A stretch of 64,000 bases of DNA from Typhlomys cinereus (lineage: Eukaryota > Chordata > Mammalia > Rodentia > Platacanthomyidae), in the NCBI GenBank assembly GCA_023101885.1, contig JALPQD010000393.1:434001-498000 (forward strand), in the 5' to 3' direction. The notes below the pieces were generated by a model that worked only from the letters and a program-made list of their open reading frames with translations, had not been told where the DNA came from and made no database searches. A program made the position numbers and the translations under genes. Shown piece after piece: positions 36,760 to 47,937 of the stretch. The first letter of the stretch is position 1; each line of letters begins with the position of its first letter.

Positions 36760-37575
36760 ATGAACATATAATGGAAAACTGACAAATTCAAAACAAATGA
36801 AATTAAAAAGCAATAAAAAGTAAAGTTCTTGAACAGATAATTTATAAAAATGTATAAAAGCAGCCAGTAATTATTTGAATTATTATTCATCCAGTAATTG
36901 CAAATTAAATCCTTGATCCACCCACTTCTGATTCAGTAAGCAGCAAAAGCTAAAACAAATGACAGCGGAGGCAACACAACAAAAGTGTGCATCTACATGG
37001 GACACTGTAGCCCTCAGGTGTGAGACTTTAAAGAAGGCACCGCTACTTGAGAACATCATTGGGAAGAGTCTTGTAAAGTTTAATATGCGTCTGATCCATG
37101 ATCCAGCAACTGAGAAGATATTAGCCAAGGGAAATGCACCTGACTATAGAAAATAAATCCACTCATATTCATAATACTTTAAAAATAATATTTAAGTATT
37201 CAGTGTTCTAAAGCTAGAATAATAATTTCAATCAGCAATAGTACAGTTTGTAGTATGTCTAGAAATGACAACAAACAAGCTCTAGACACACACAGATTGT
37301 ATGGGTGGAGCTGCAGGCAATAATCTGACAGCAGACACGTATCCAGTGACTTCACATGAGACTTTACAGCAAACTATGAATACACAGAAAGTTTGATTCT
37401 ATATGAAGGAGGATTAACTAGAAAGGGCACCAAGAAGTTTTTGGGTGATGGATGATCTCTATTTGAGAAGGAGACTTTCTAAGCACATGTCTTTTTCAAA
37501 ACTCATCAAGTTGTATACTGAATATTTTCACATTTGATTAGACATTTAAATTTATACTCAAGGAAATAGTGACTT
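36760..37575 (+). mobile_element. Ancient L1M-type fragment, ORF2 end and 3' UTR
   Basis: In order: GTTCTTGAACAGATAATTTA, GTAATTGCAAATTAAATCC, AAAGTTTAATATGCGTCTGA, TTAGCCAAGGGAAATGC, then in the 3' part TTTTTGGGTGATGGATGATC, AAAACTCATCAAGTTGTATA and AAATTTATACTCAAGG. These are diverged forms of mammalian L1M ORF2 and 3' UTR landmarks. Small frames at 36883-37156 are remnants. Confidence 0.7.
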
Positions 37576-38008
37576 TTACTTTATAATTTGTCTTTCAGCA
37601 GTTATGTTCATTAGCAGTTTGGAGATAATGTTTCGTGTGTTTTAGGCTTGATAAAATGAGCAAATACACTGAGGATAACAAGAGTCAAGTTTCTCATTGT
37701 TGAAGTCGCAGATTATTAGTTACCTTTCAAGTTTCATTCCTTTTTTCTAGATGAAGAACACATCTAGATTTTATAACAGATTACAACTGACTAATCACAT
37801 TATTTGCAAGATAAGGATAGGGGACACAACTGAATTTAGTGATTATGTTATTAAATCATAAATAAAGAGAATGAGTTTTATGCTACTTTGTGATGTCTTG
37901 ATGGAGATGTAAATAGTCATTCAACTTGCCTCTGAACTTAGGGAAGTGATCAAAGCTGGACATCTAATTTTAAAGTCACAATGCAGCAAATATAAGACAA
38001 AGACTCTG
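37576..38008. other. No gene seen
   Basis: AT-rich spacer between the L1M fragment and the next LTR. Confidence 0.45.
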
Positions 38009-38395
38009 TGTCAGTCAGTGTCAGCTGTCAGTTTGACACTTAACTGAGCTTTTAGGTGCATCTACAAGGAATTATCTAGTTAAGGCAAACCTGTAGGACA
38101 CTGACTTCATTGCATGGTTGATGTGGAAAGACCCAGTTCATAGTGAGTAGGACTATTACTTAGGCTGGTAGATAAGAAGGAGAGAGTTGGTTAACATGTT
38201 GGCAATCTGACAAGCTAGGACTAGCATTGGTCCTTCCTTGACCCTCTGCTCTGTGGAGCTGTATCTAGTTTCCCCATCTTCTTCTGGCAATTCGGTTAAT
38301 ATGACGAACTAAACCTAAAACTGGATGCTAGAATAAAAATCTCCTTCTTTCCTAAATTGTTTGGGTCATGTATTTGTTACAGCAGAAGAGTGTAG
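38009..38395 (+). mobile_element. ORR1-like MaLR LTR, plus strand
   Basis: Landmarks: GTCAGTTTGACACTTAACTG, GGCAAACCTGTAGGACACTG, AAAGACCCAGTTCATAGTG, then AATAAAAATCTCCTTC (signal) and TTGTTACAGCAGAAGAGTG. Layout fits ORR1-like LTRs. The start is uncertain because TGTCAG occurs three times at 38009-38026. Confidence 0.65.
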
Positions 38396-41106
38396 AAACC
38401 TTGTACAAAGCAAAGCTTGACGATTATAGTAACAAAGGACACTGTGGAATTAAAAGTTTCAATATAATTTAATTCAGTTCTTTTTCCTCACATTGATCCC
38501 TTAAAGGAATATCCTTTCCAGCTCCTGGACTTCGAGTTTAGGTTTTAGGTATAGTTAGTGCGAAATATATTTGCAAGTGTGAAGAAAGCAATTTAAATGT
38601 TATTGCATGGAAGGTGTTGGCTCTAACATGTCTATTCTTACCATGAAGTTTAACTAATGTGCAGCTGTTATAGATAATCTGTTATGTGTCATGGGGACTT
38701 TAACTGTGTTACATAGTAAAGCAGAATGATATAAGTTTATCTCAAATCAGTTCTAGAAACAGACTCTAAGGTTTTGCGAGAAGAATGTCTTTGGAGGGGA
38801 ACAGAAAAAGGCCAAATTAAGAGGAACAGAGTCTTGGTCAGCTTAATGGGGAGCACTAGACCAAATATGGTCTATCAGAGCTGCCCCATGATGGACTAGC
38901 ATGCTCTTAATATGACTGCTGCAATAAGTCATAAGACCTGGGTTATCACAGAAAGACCTTAACATTGGGCAAAGTGTTTCTCTGTAGTTGAAAAATGTCT
39001 GAGAATTGTATTCTCAGTGGTGGGGAAATGGATCTAATTTGAAGTAGGATCTGGAAAGTAATTCTTCACATCACTCTTATCTCTTGAGAGTCTTTATGAT
39101 ATACTGACCTTTTTTCCTGGTTGAAACATGGAAGGAAAATGCTGGCAGATGAGCTATAGTTACTTCGATTGCAGCTCTTTGGTGGGAATTCTGGAACTAG
39201 TACCCCTTGTCTCTTTCATCTGACCTCAGATCTGGGGTCTCTTCCCTGCCACCAAGTGTTTCTGACAGTCTGGGTCAGTCATCTAATGGAATGACCCAGA
39301 CTTGAACAGTATATGCATTTGGTCACTCTGTCTTTATCAGTCTGGGGTCCCTTGCTTTTTCATGTGTTGAAACAATCGGGTAATGGGTCCAGGGAGCTCA
39401 CATTGGTTTCATACATAGCCCTCCTTCTGCTTGCTTCACAATGGCAGTCCTGCCCTCTTCCTGATGATCAGGATCAACAACCCTTCCACACTGGGGATTT
39501 CTTGCCTTGATTGTTGATTTCCAACACAAGAAGCTTAAGGACCAGAGGAGCAGCACAGACATGTAAGTTAATGGTACTTGTTCCATGTCTTTTAATAACA
39601 AATGTTCCCCTTAAGAACCAGGACATCTAATTCTGGAGAATCTAAACTTGTCACATGTCCAGAAAGGAAAATTTCTCCAGTGATAACTACTTGGTTCTTT
39701 TTATATTGATAATACCATGCTTTATAAATTTCTGACTCAATGTATATACAAGAATAAGGAGCCTGTCTTCACAGAGTATTACCTCTAAGGTAGTCCTTCA
39801 TCTGTGAATTCACTCAGCAGCTTCTATGCTTTCTGAGGATGGACCCTTCAGTAGTGTGGTGCTTACCACAACCAGAGAACCCCATGGTCTCAGGCCCACT
39901 GTCACACCTACTGAAGTGACGTCCTGTGATACCCTGCACTGATGTAAGTCCTCAGATAGCATGTTATGTGGTTTCTAGATGCAAGAAAATCAGTATCATC
40001 TAACTGATTCTCTGGATCTTCTTGTGTTAAAAAAACAAAGTTTGAAAGCTGAAAATGTATTGATGTCCTAGAGAATGTTAATTAAAGGATTAAAGCCCAG
40101 GAGATATGGGATTTCCAGCACTTACTAATGACCTCTCTCCAAAGACCCATTTTTAACATTAATTATCTCTCTGTTTCTTGCTGTTGAATCCATTGTTTCT
40201 TTAAATTGTTATTTTGCTATTAATTTTTATTACAGTCTCTTTCAGCCAAGGAAGCAAAACATTTTCATGTAATTTATGTACCCCCTACCTACATACATAC
40301 CCCCTTTGCAGGTTTCCACAAAACCAGACATGTCAAAGACACTAAATATTCATTAAGTGAAAATTACATTTAAAAATTCTACCAAGGTAGTTTCTAACAT
40401 TACCCTTTTATCCTTTCCATTAGTGTATAATTTTCATCTTTAAATTCCATTTACTGTACACTGCTTCATCTAATCTCACATTCACTTGGGGTCGAGAGGA
40501 TGTAGGTGCTATTTTCTCAGCTTTCAAAAGAGAGGAAAGCTACAAATCACTTGACCGACAAAGTGTCAGAGCTTCATAAGCTGAATCTTATGGCTCCTCA
40601 TCAAATGATTCTGTCTCTGTAGCACACAGGCATATCCTATTTTATATAGATCCATCCATGTGAAGCCCAGATCAGATAAGAAGGAATTAAAGTAATTGTT
40701 TCATTTCCTGAAAAAGAAAATGTTATCATAGCATTCAGACATTTGATAGCATTTTGATAATAGTAGAGACTTAATAGATGGAATTATGAAATTTACATTG
40801 TAAAAGCATTAACCCAACTTAGGAATTTAGGTTGGTGTTGCAAAACCCTTCAGTATTGCAAATACAGAATGCTAATTCCCATGATATTAAGAGGCTGACC
40901 AGCACAGTTCTTTTTTATAAACAGATCACTAGCCCTTATCTGGACCCTTCACCTGCTCTACTGCTTCTAATTCATATCCAGAAGGAGAGTAGACAGCGTG
41001 TGGGTGTTTCTGTGTCATTGCTCTTTTGGTCCTGCATGATATATTTCCCTGGACACTTTCTGATCTTACCTTCCAGGCCTCAGCCTTTTCCCTGGGGCTG
41101 GATTTT
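38396..41106. other. No gene seen
   Basis: Mixed-composition sequence. Weak direct and inverted similarity to LTR text around 39,190-39,520 could not be resolved. Frames of up to 95 codons near 40,832-41,119 are unrecognised. Confidence 0.35.
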
Positions 41107-41144
41107 GATAATAACTTGATTTTAGCCAAAGGTCGAGAAGCGAT
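41107..41144 (-). pseudogene. U2 snRNA 5'-end pseudogene fragment
   Basis: Read on the minus strand from 41144, the sequence starts ATCGCTTCTCGACCTTTGGC and continues TAAAATCAAGT, matching the first 32 or so nucleotides of U2 snRNA (ATCGCTTCTCGGCCTTTTGG, then CTAAGATCAAGTG). The differences are two substitutions and one missing T. The match fades after that. Alignment begins exactly at U2 nucleotide 1, as in snRNA retropseudogenes. No clear A tail or target-site duplication was found. It is too short to be a functional snRNA gene. Confidence 0.75.
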
Positions 41145-42527
41145 GGAGTTTGAGTCTTAATGGGATATGTAGTTTTCTTTTAATTCACCTTGACAGACTC
41201 TGTCTTTGCTGTGGATAGAGGGTGTGGAATAGCACATCACAGGACAGGTAATCAAGAATGCTCATTTTACAAAATCTGACAAACCTGCTCAAATGAGTAA
41301 CCTCATCACCTGTAGGGCAATCTCCAGTGCATCCTGTAGCTTTTTTTCTCTGTTCAGAGTTACTTTAAGAGAAAACTGTTCCACGGTCATGCTGCAGAAA
41401 GGAGAGGCAGCAAAAAAACATTCTAAAGTATTTAGATTCTAATATCAGTTTATTTTATCCAATCTCCTAGCCAGCCCTAAGGACACATAGGAAACAATAT
41501 TAAACATGGCATTCTTATTTACTAATCACAAAGTATTTCAGTAATATTTGGGTTTAGACTATCTCTCTGTTTTTTTAAGGGAGTCTTTTTCCCAAATGCA
41601 AACACATTTTAAAAATTTTATCAAGTTTGAGCATTTTGTCTTTTAACCTATAGCAGTACAAATAGTTAGAGATACTTAAATAGCCAATTATTATGACAAT
41701 TTGTATGAAGTTTTGAAATAAGAGGAATAAGCATGACTTCCCACAATATATGTGTACCTCTGAGTTTGGAATAAGGCTATGTAGTATTTGCACAGGACTA
41801 CTTTGACAATGACAGCTGATGCCTTAAACAGTGAGGGAAATGGAAGTCATCAGATATATGTATAACATAAAATAGCTGGATTATAAGAATTTAATATGTG
41901 TATGTATATACATATATTTGATAATTTTTCTCTATTAAATTTATTTTAAAATGTCGTAAGTTAAAGACTCTTGTCCATTTTATTTCACGAGGTATGCCAT
42001 GCTAAATTAATGAGGAAAATATTAGCAAGCAATTTTGATTATGATGTTATATAATATTGTGTATGATGCATTTATATTAGTTTCAGGACCATTGATCCAG
42101 AAAGTTTTAATGACTTAAAATGAATTTAAAAATTAAAATCTCCATTCAACATATTTTCTTGGTTAAATTTCTGAAGAAGCTATTACAATATTGTAATTAT
42201 GCAATACCTTCAATTATTCCAGCGTCTTAGCAGATAGTACCAACAAGAGAGAATGCTAGTAATCCACAATTAGAGTCCTAATAATAGCTAATAAGAGTCA
42301 TGTAAAGTAGCATCTAATGGTTCCTGACTGCCATTGGATTTTTCCAAAGTTGGGTATGTAAGATCAAAAGCATTCAATAAGCAAAATGCAAAATAAGTCA
42401 ATGTTAGACAGAGCTGTGCCATCAAGCACTAATGATGAGAGGTAAGTGGCACATACGGCTTTCATTGTCACTTTTTATTTTACGAAATGAATGGCTCCAT
42501 TTCCAAAATCATATTGTAGATAGAGTT
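41145..42527. other. No gene seen
   Basis: AT-rich sequence, no repeat recognised. Confidence 0.4.
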
Positions 42528-42542
42528 AAGAACGTAAAAGAA

Positions 42543-42830
42543 GGGTTGGAGAGGTGGCCCAGGGGTTAAGCCTCTGCATTGCAGGTGGAAGGTCCTGAGT
42601 TCGGATCCTAGACCCCACGTATAGACGCCAGGCGGAAGCGGGGGCAGCCTGCGTTTCCGGTCCTGGTAGGGCGGAGCCTGTGAATCCTGGGGCAGAGTAA
42701 ACAAAGACAAGGTGGAGGCAGTCCATGGTGGTTCCCGAATTCGCCCGTGGTTCTACACATACATGCACACAAAAACACACATACATGCACACACATGCAT
42801 CCACACACAATTGAATAATAATAAAAAAAA
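42543..42830 (+). mobile_element. Young B2-like SINE
   Basis: A tRNA-derived SINE: GGGTTGGAGAGGTGGCCCAG (box A region), GGTCCTGAGTTCGGATCC (box B region), a GC- and CpG-rich body, a CA/CATACA-rich stretch and an A-rich tail. A 14-bp target-site duplication AAGAACGTAAAAGA flanks it (42528-42541 and 42831-42844). It lies directly upstream of an L1 3' fragment and was inserted at its 5' edge. The minus-strand frames here (42480-42958) are antisense artefacts. Confidence 0.93.
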
Positions 42831-42846
42831 AAGAACGTAAAAGATA

Positions 42847-43225
42847 CCATAATAGGACTTTGCATGGCCTGCGCAATGACTGACGTATCAATGACCTCCC
42901 AAAGTCTAGTATGGATCACAGGCACTAGGATCCTTAGAAGCAAGGGATTAACAGTCACAACAGTGTTCTCATACTAAAGGGGAGCACAAGAAAAGGCTCT
43001 AGGCATTACTACTAAGTCCTTACACCTCATTAGAAGGAAGTTTGACATTCACACTAAAGGATGCTCCAGGGATTGGAGGGGGGAGGATAAGAGATGGGAA
43101 TGGAGAGGTAAGAAGGGAGGGGGTGAAAGGAAGGGGAAAAGGTGGGAGGGAAGGAAGGAGACCTGGGAGGGGTGGAGGAACGGAGGGGACCGGGTACCTA
43201 TTAAGTTTGTATGAGTGGGGGAAAA
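42847..43225 (+). mobile_element. 5'-truncated L1 3' UTR end
   Basis: Starts near CCATAATAGGACTTTGCATG, which matches 23010-23040 of the young L1, and follows it to the G-rich tract, TTAAGTTTGTATGAGTG and an A10 tail. Only the last 0.38 kb of an L1 was inserted. The 74-codon plus-strand frame (43042-43266) is a low-complexity artefact. Confidence 0.85.
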
Positions 43226-43384
43226 AAAAAAGAAAGAAAAGAGGAATTCAAGAGCCCTGGATATGAAGAAAAGCTGGCTGCCAAAATGGCCGAGTCTATT
43301 GTGTGCTAATACTGAAAACTGAGTCTAATTCTATGAACCTCAGGGAGACAGGTCAGGACCTTCTCTTTTTAAAATATTTTGTTA

Positions 43385-43555
43385 TCTACTTGAGAGAGAG
43401 AAAATATGCATGTTATGCCATGGCACATGGGTGAAGGTCAGGGGACAACTTTCAAATATCAGCTCTCTATTCCAGAAGGTGAGCTTCAGGGACCAAACTC
43501 TGTTGTAAACAGGTATCTTCCTTGATGAGGTATCTTACTAGTTAAACTTCAGGCT
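43385..43555 (-). mobile_element. B3-like SINE fragment, minus strand
   Basis: The plus strand reads TGCCATGGCACATGGGTGAA, GGTCAGGGGACAACTTTC and then a decayed reversed head, as in a reversed rodent B3/B2-type SINE. Confidence 0.5.
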
Positions 43556-44065
43556 TACCTAAAGAATGAGGAAATGGGCACCTGTTATGGAATGATAGAC
43601 ATAAGTTCCTAGTACAAAGAAAGAACCGGGATATTTAGATGTAGATTTATTTAGAATGCAAGGCTTAATTGCATGATTTCAGTTTGCTCTGTTTAAGAAA
43701 TTAAGTATAGATTGCTTATTTTTCCAATTAAATAGCTTGTAATCAGAGGATACACTGAAAGATAAAATGCATGATTCTGAAGTTTAAGCTTAATGAGACT
43801 TACTTTATGGACTATTTACTTGATCCATAATTTTCATTTAGTAAGTCATAGCTTATAAACAGCAGATATGTAACCTTAATGATGCAATTCAATGATTTTT
43901 TTTAATCCGTTTTCATGTCTCTGCAAATGTGCAAGAATTTCTCTGTGTGTACCCAAGGTGAGAGCAGTAAAGTTTAGGTCACACGTATTTCCAACTTTGT
44001 GGGATAATGGAAAATGACTTCCTAAACAGATCATAAAAAATGGTATTGGTATCTGTAACTTGTAA
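43556..44065. other. No gene seen
   Basis: AT-rich spacer. Confidence 0.45.
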
Positions 44066-44075
44066 GAATTTAAAG

Positions 44076-44345
44076 TGGGCTGGAAAGATGGCTCAGAGGT
44101 TAAGACTCTGCCTCACAAACACAAGGACCTGAGCTAAAATCCTGAGTTCCACACAAAAATGCCCTGCAAAAATGCCATGACCTGCACTTCTGGCCCTGAT
44201 GGGCAGAGCCTGGGAAATCCAGGAGGGAAGCAAAAAGGAGATAGAAATAATTCAGGATGATTCATTGTCACCCTAGGTCCTCTGCAGGGACACATGATAC
44301 CATCTGATACACACACAGACACAGATATGCATCAAAAAATTTAAA
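44076..44345 (+). mobile_element. B2-like SINE, older copy
   Basis: Begins GGGCTGGAAAGATGGCTCAG, with GGACCTGAGC in place of box B, and keeps the order of body blocks seen at 42543 (CCCTGATGGGCAGAGCCTGG). Ends in a CA-rich and A-rich tail. A short AATTTAAA repeat on either side is a candidate target-site duplication. Confidence 0.8.
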
Positions 44346-44499
44346 AAGGGAGTTTAAATTGTTAAACCTTTGACTTAGTCAGATGATCAACTCTCATTCT
44401 TTTAATTAGCCATGACAAAAAAGATTCTTTTCATACATTACCTCTTTTCAAAGTATTAACATCTTTTATCCATTCTTGTTTGTTTCTAGACAATTATAT

Positions 44500-44866
44500 G
44501 TTCTGATACTATGATGGCTAGTCTCTGTTTCAGTTACTGTTCCATTGCTATGATAAAATATTGTTACCCAAGCAACTGAACAGTGAAACAGTAATTTTGC
44601 TTTATGCTTCCAGAGAAGACAATGTCCATCATGGTGAGGAACACATGGTGAAAGGTAGAGACGGCATGGAGACAAGAGCAGGAGGCCAGCTGTATGTGTA
44701 TATATACACATATATATATGGGAGAGAGAGAGATAGATATATATATAGAGAGAACAGACAGCAAATAAGATCAGGTTATGAAACCTCAACGCTTTACCAA
44801 GTAGTTCCATTATCTGGATCTTTGAACACACGAGATTAAGGGGAATATTTCACATTAAAATTATGA
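44500..44866 (-). mobile_element. MT/MaLR-like LTR, minus strand
   Basis: Plus-strand order: GTTACTGTTCCATTGCTATG, ATAAAATATTGTTACCCAAG, AATGTCCATCATGGTGAGG, then a TA/GA-rich microsatellite (44695-44757) and AATATTTCACATTAAAATTA. This is a reversed rodent MaLR LTR with a microsatellite grown inside it. Confidence 0.6.
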
Positions 44867-44874
44867 CCATTTCA

Positions 44875-45235
44875 ATGGTCAGTTTGACATAATCTAGACT
44901 CACTGAGAGACTGCCTATTTTAGATTATCTTCATTATGTTTATGGATTTGGGAAGACTCATCTTAGTTGTTCACTGGGCCAGTCCCTGGACAGGCAATCC
45001 TGGAGTGCATTAGCAAAGAGGTTGAGAAGCAGCAAATATGCGTTTATTGCTTTGGTTTTTTTTTTTTTTTTTTACTGTATATTCAATGTCGCAGGCTACT
45101 TACTCCAAGCTTCTGATGCCTCGACTTTTTTTGCCATGATGGACTATACGTTAAACTTATAGCCAAATAAACCATTTCTCCATTGAGTTGATTTTTGTCA
45201 GGGTATTTTCTCACAGACACAGGAAAAGAGGAAAA
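44875..45235 (+). mobile_element. MT-like MaLR LTR, plus strand
   Basis: Landmarks: GGTCAGTTTGACATAATCTA, AGACTGCC, then a T17 run (45056-45072), then TTGCCATGATGGACTATACG, AGCCAAATAAACCATTTCTC and TTTTTGTCAGGGTATTTTCT. The T run may mark the A tail of a small minus-strand insertion. The LTR is back to back with the minus-strand one at 44500-44866. Confidence 0.65.
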
Positions 45236-45399
45236 GAAATTAAGATAGATACTTAGAGTTTCTTATGTACATGTATATATAAAATATATTATTGGGTACC
45301 AATTTTTTCTTAAATATAATGCAAATTTATTCTACAGCTTTGTAGTTTTCCATATTTCTCTTGATGGTTTATTTTGGTGAGTTGAAATTCTAAATTGCA

Positions 45400-45920
45400 A
45401 ACTGATAAATTTAGCTTTAGTATCTTAGTCTTACTTAACTGTTCTCTCCATACAATCCTGAATATATTCATTTGTATTATCTTCTAAAAACATTATAGTT
45501 TTGTTGCTTACATTTTTAATTCTATAATATATCTGAAATTAACATTTGTGGAAAGAATAATATAGCAAACTGGTTTTCATTTACATATACTGTTTTAACT
45601 TATTGAATTTTTTAAAAATAATCTATTTTTTATTATCTTACAATTCTACATTTAAGCATACTTATATATGAACATTTTATTACCAGACTCTCTTTTCTAT
45701 GTCATTGACTTATTTTCTAGTTGCTATATCAATAACCATATTTTCTGAATTACTACAAATAATATAGCATGCTTTTTTTCTTTGTTACTTTTTAAAGCAC
45801 AGTTTGGTCGTCTGACCTTTTTCCTTTGCATATTAGTTTCAGAATATCTTCCAAGCTGGTCAAAATCTTGAGAATCTTTATTCAGACTCCATTGAATCTG
45901 TGGATAATTTGAATATTGAA
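45400..45920 (-). mobile_element. Ancient L1M ORF2 fragment, minus strand
   Basis: Plus-strand text is reversed L1M ORF2: TCTTCTAAAAACATTATAGT, TTGCTATATCAATAACCAT, then AGACTCCATTGAATCTGTGG. All frames are destroyed. The LTR at 45925 appears inserted at its end. Confidence 0.6.
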
Positions 45921-45924
45921 TTAG

Positions 45925-46270
45925 GTATTTCTCTTATTGCTGTGATCAAATACCTGGAATTTAATGGAGAAAGGGTTAATTTTAGTTTACATTTGTAAGG
46001 AATACACTATATCAAGAAATGAATAACAGAGAGATGAGCTAGCTATTCTTAATACATCCACATTCAGAAAAAAGAGCTTGTTGAATGTTGGTACTCAGAG
46101 CATTTTCCCCTTTTTATTCAGTCTGGGACCCATAGCCAATGAGATGGTGCCACCCATATTTAAAGTGGGTCTGCTCACCTGAGTTAGCCTAATTCTAGAA
46201 AACACCCCATGGACATATCTAGAGGTTTGTAGCACAGGTGGTTTTATATCCTTTCAATTGACAGTATTTC
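45925..46270 (-). mobile_element. MTD-like MaLR LTR, minus strand
   Basis: Plus-strand order: TTATTGCTGTGATCAAATAC, GAAAGGGTTAATTTTAG, TTTTTATTCAGTCTGGGACC, GAGATGGTGCCACCCATATT, AAAGTGGGTCTGCTCACC and CTAGAGGTTTGTAGCACAGG. This closely follows a reversed rodent MTD LTR as I remember it. Confidence 0.8.
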
Positions 46271-47937
46271 CTATTGCAGATATTTTCAACATCTCTACTA
46301 CATTTAAATTTTATTTGTTTTCCTTTTGTTGACCACTTGTTTTGATGTAAGGAATAATGCCTTGATTTATTAAAGAATTTGTCAGAGACATGACATGTTA
46401 ATAGAGTGATGTGTGCAGGAAAACCATTTCTTGCAATATTTATTTACATATTTTATATTCACTGACTTGAAAAACATCTACTTTATTGTGTTGGCCTTTC
46501 TCTATATTTTTTACTATCTCTTCAGTTTGATAGAGTTGCTAATTTCATTACATTTATTTTACTGGGAGATGGCCCTCTGTTAAAAGCTAGCATCCATGAG
46601 TGCCATAGATTCCTTGCCACATGATTTGAGATAAATCAGGTGGTCATTATTTGTCCAACTCACTTTCTATGTCATTTATTGTGTAAATGACTTACAGCTC
46701 TATTGGCTTATGGGAAGAAGCCTTAGTTGAATCTCAGCTTCAATTGCATTTTTAAGATCAGTTTCTACCAAACAATCATGAATTTGAAGACCTATTGAAT
46801 TTTATCCATCCAAACTTTCATTTCATAATTGCCTCTCTATTGGGCCATTATTTATATAAACAGGAAAATCCAGAGGACAAGGGAATGGTAAACTAACCTC
46901 TTCCTAAATGTTCAACACAAGTGTTTCCAGTTACATAGTACTGTACCTGGTTTTCAAACTATACTTTTATAGAACAACTATTACTAATAATATTACTTCT
47001 ATTTTGCATCATTAAAATAGCAATACAAATTTTTATTTTTTTCTGATGATCATTAATATTCCACTTTTTAAAGATATGAGGGTGAAAGTCATAGCTGAAC
47101 ATTACCAGGGAGAGGGGACCGTAGAGAGTGCTTTCTCAGTATCTCAGGATGTGCTTCTTGTGAATCAGCATGACAAGGAAGGGGAACAGTGCTTATTTTT
47201 CTTACCATTTTATAGTGTCCAAGTCCCTCAAGTACGTGCTATCTCATATGATCATCATAAACATATGATCTCATATGGAAATGCAGGGCAGGGTTTATTT
47301 TTAAATTACTATGAATTTGAGGAAGTTGATTTGAAAAATCTGGATTAGTCTCTGAATGATTGAAATCAAGAGTATTATCTCTTGTGATTTAAGAATGGAA
47401 TTGGTGAATGCTCCAGAATTTCAGAGCTCATAAATTCTAAAATATATATGAAATTGATGGCTCCTTGTTTACCCAAGAAAGAGTGCAGAGCAGAAGCTGA
47501 GTATACCTTACCTGAATTCTTGGAACCAGAAGTGCTTTAATTTTGGATTTTTTTCAGATGTTGATCTATTTGGAAAATAATTATAAAGTTCACTGCTGTT
47601 CACCTACTCTGGAACCTACCATCTGAAATCACATGTCAATTTTCCTACTTATAACATGACATCATGCTCAAATTTGTTGGATTTTGGAGCATATTGGATT
47701 AAAATTTTTGGATTAGGGAATGCATACCTGTCCTAGAAAACATATGGATTTTAGAGTCAGCCCTGTTTGCTGTTCAACTCGGTAATGTAGCTGCTGTGTG
47801 ACAAACACAGTAAATATGACTTCCTTATGTCTTTCTTTCTTCCTTTATTATATTTTTTATATATTTGTGTGAATGGGGTACACTCATGTATGTATAGTGT
47901 TTGCATATATGTGAGTGCATGTGTATGTACAGATGTG
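46271..47937. other. No gene seen
   Basis: AT-rich sequence; the first 0.6 kb may include more decayed minus-strand L1. The 100-codon plus-strand frame at 47046-47348 is unrecognised and has no exon or promoter support. From 47,830 to 47,937 there is a TG-rich SINE-tail-like piece. Confidence 0.4.

Noticed and set aside
47046..47348. 100-codon plus-strand frame that reads like a plausible protein
   Set aside because: No family recognised and no neighbouring exon; kept only as a chance frame near decayed L1.
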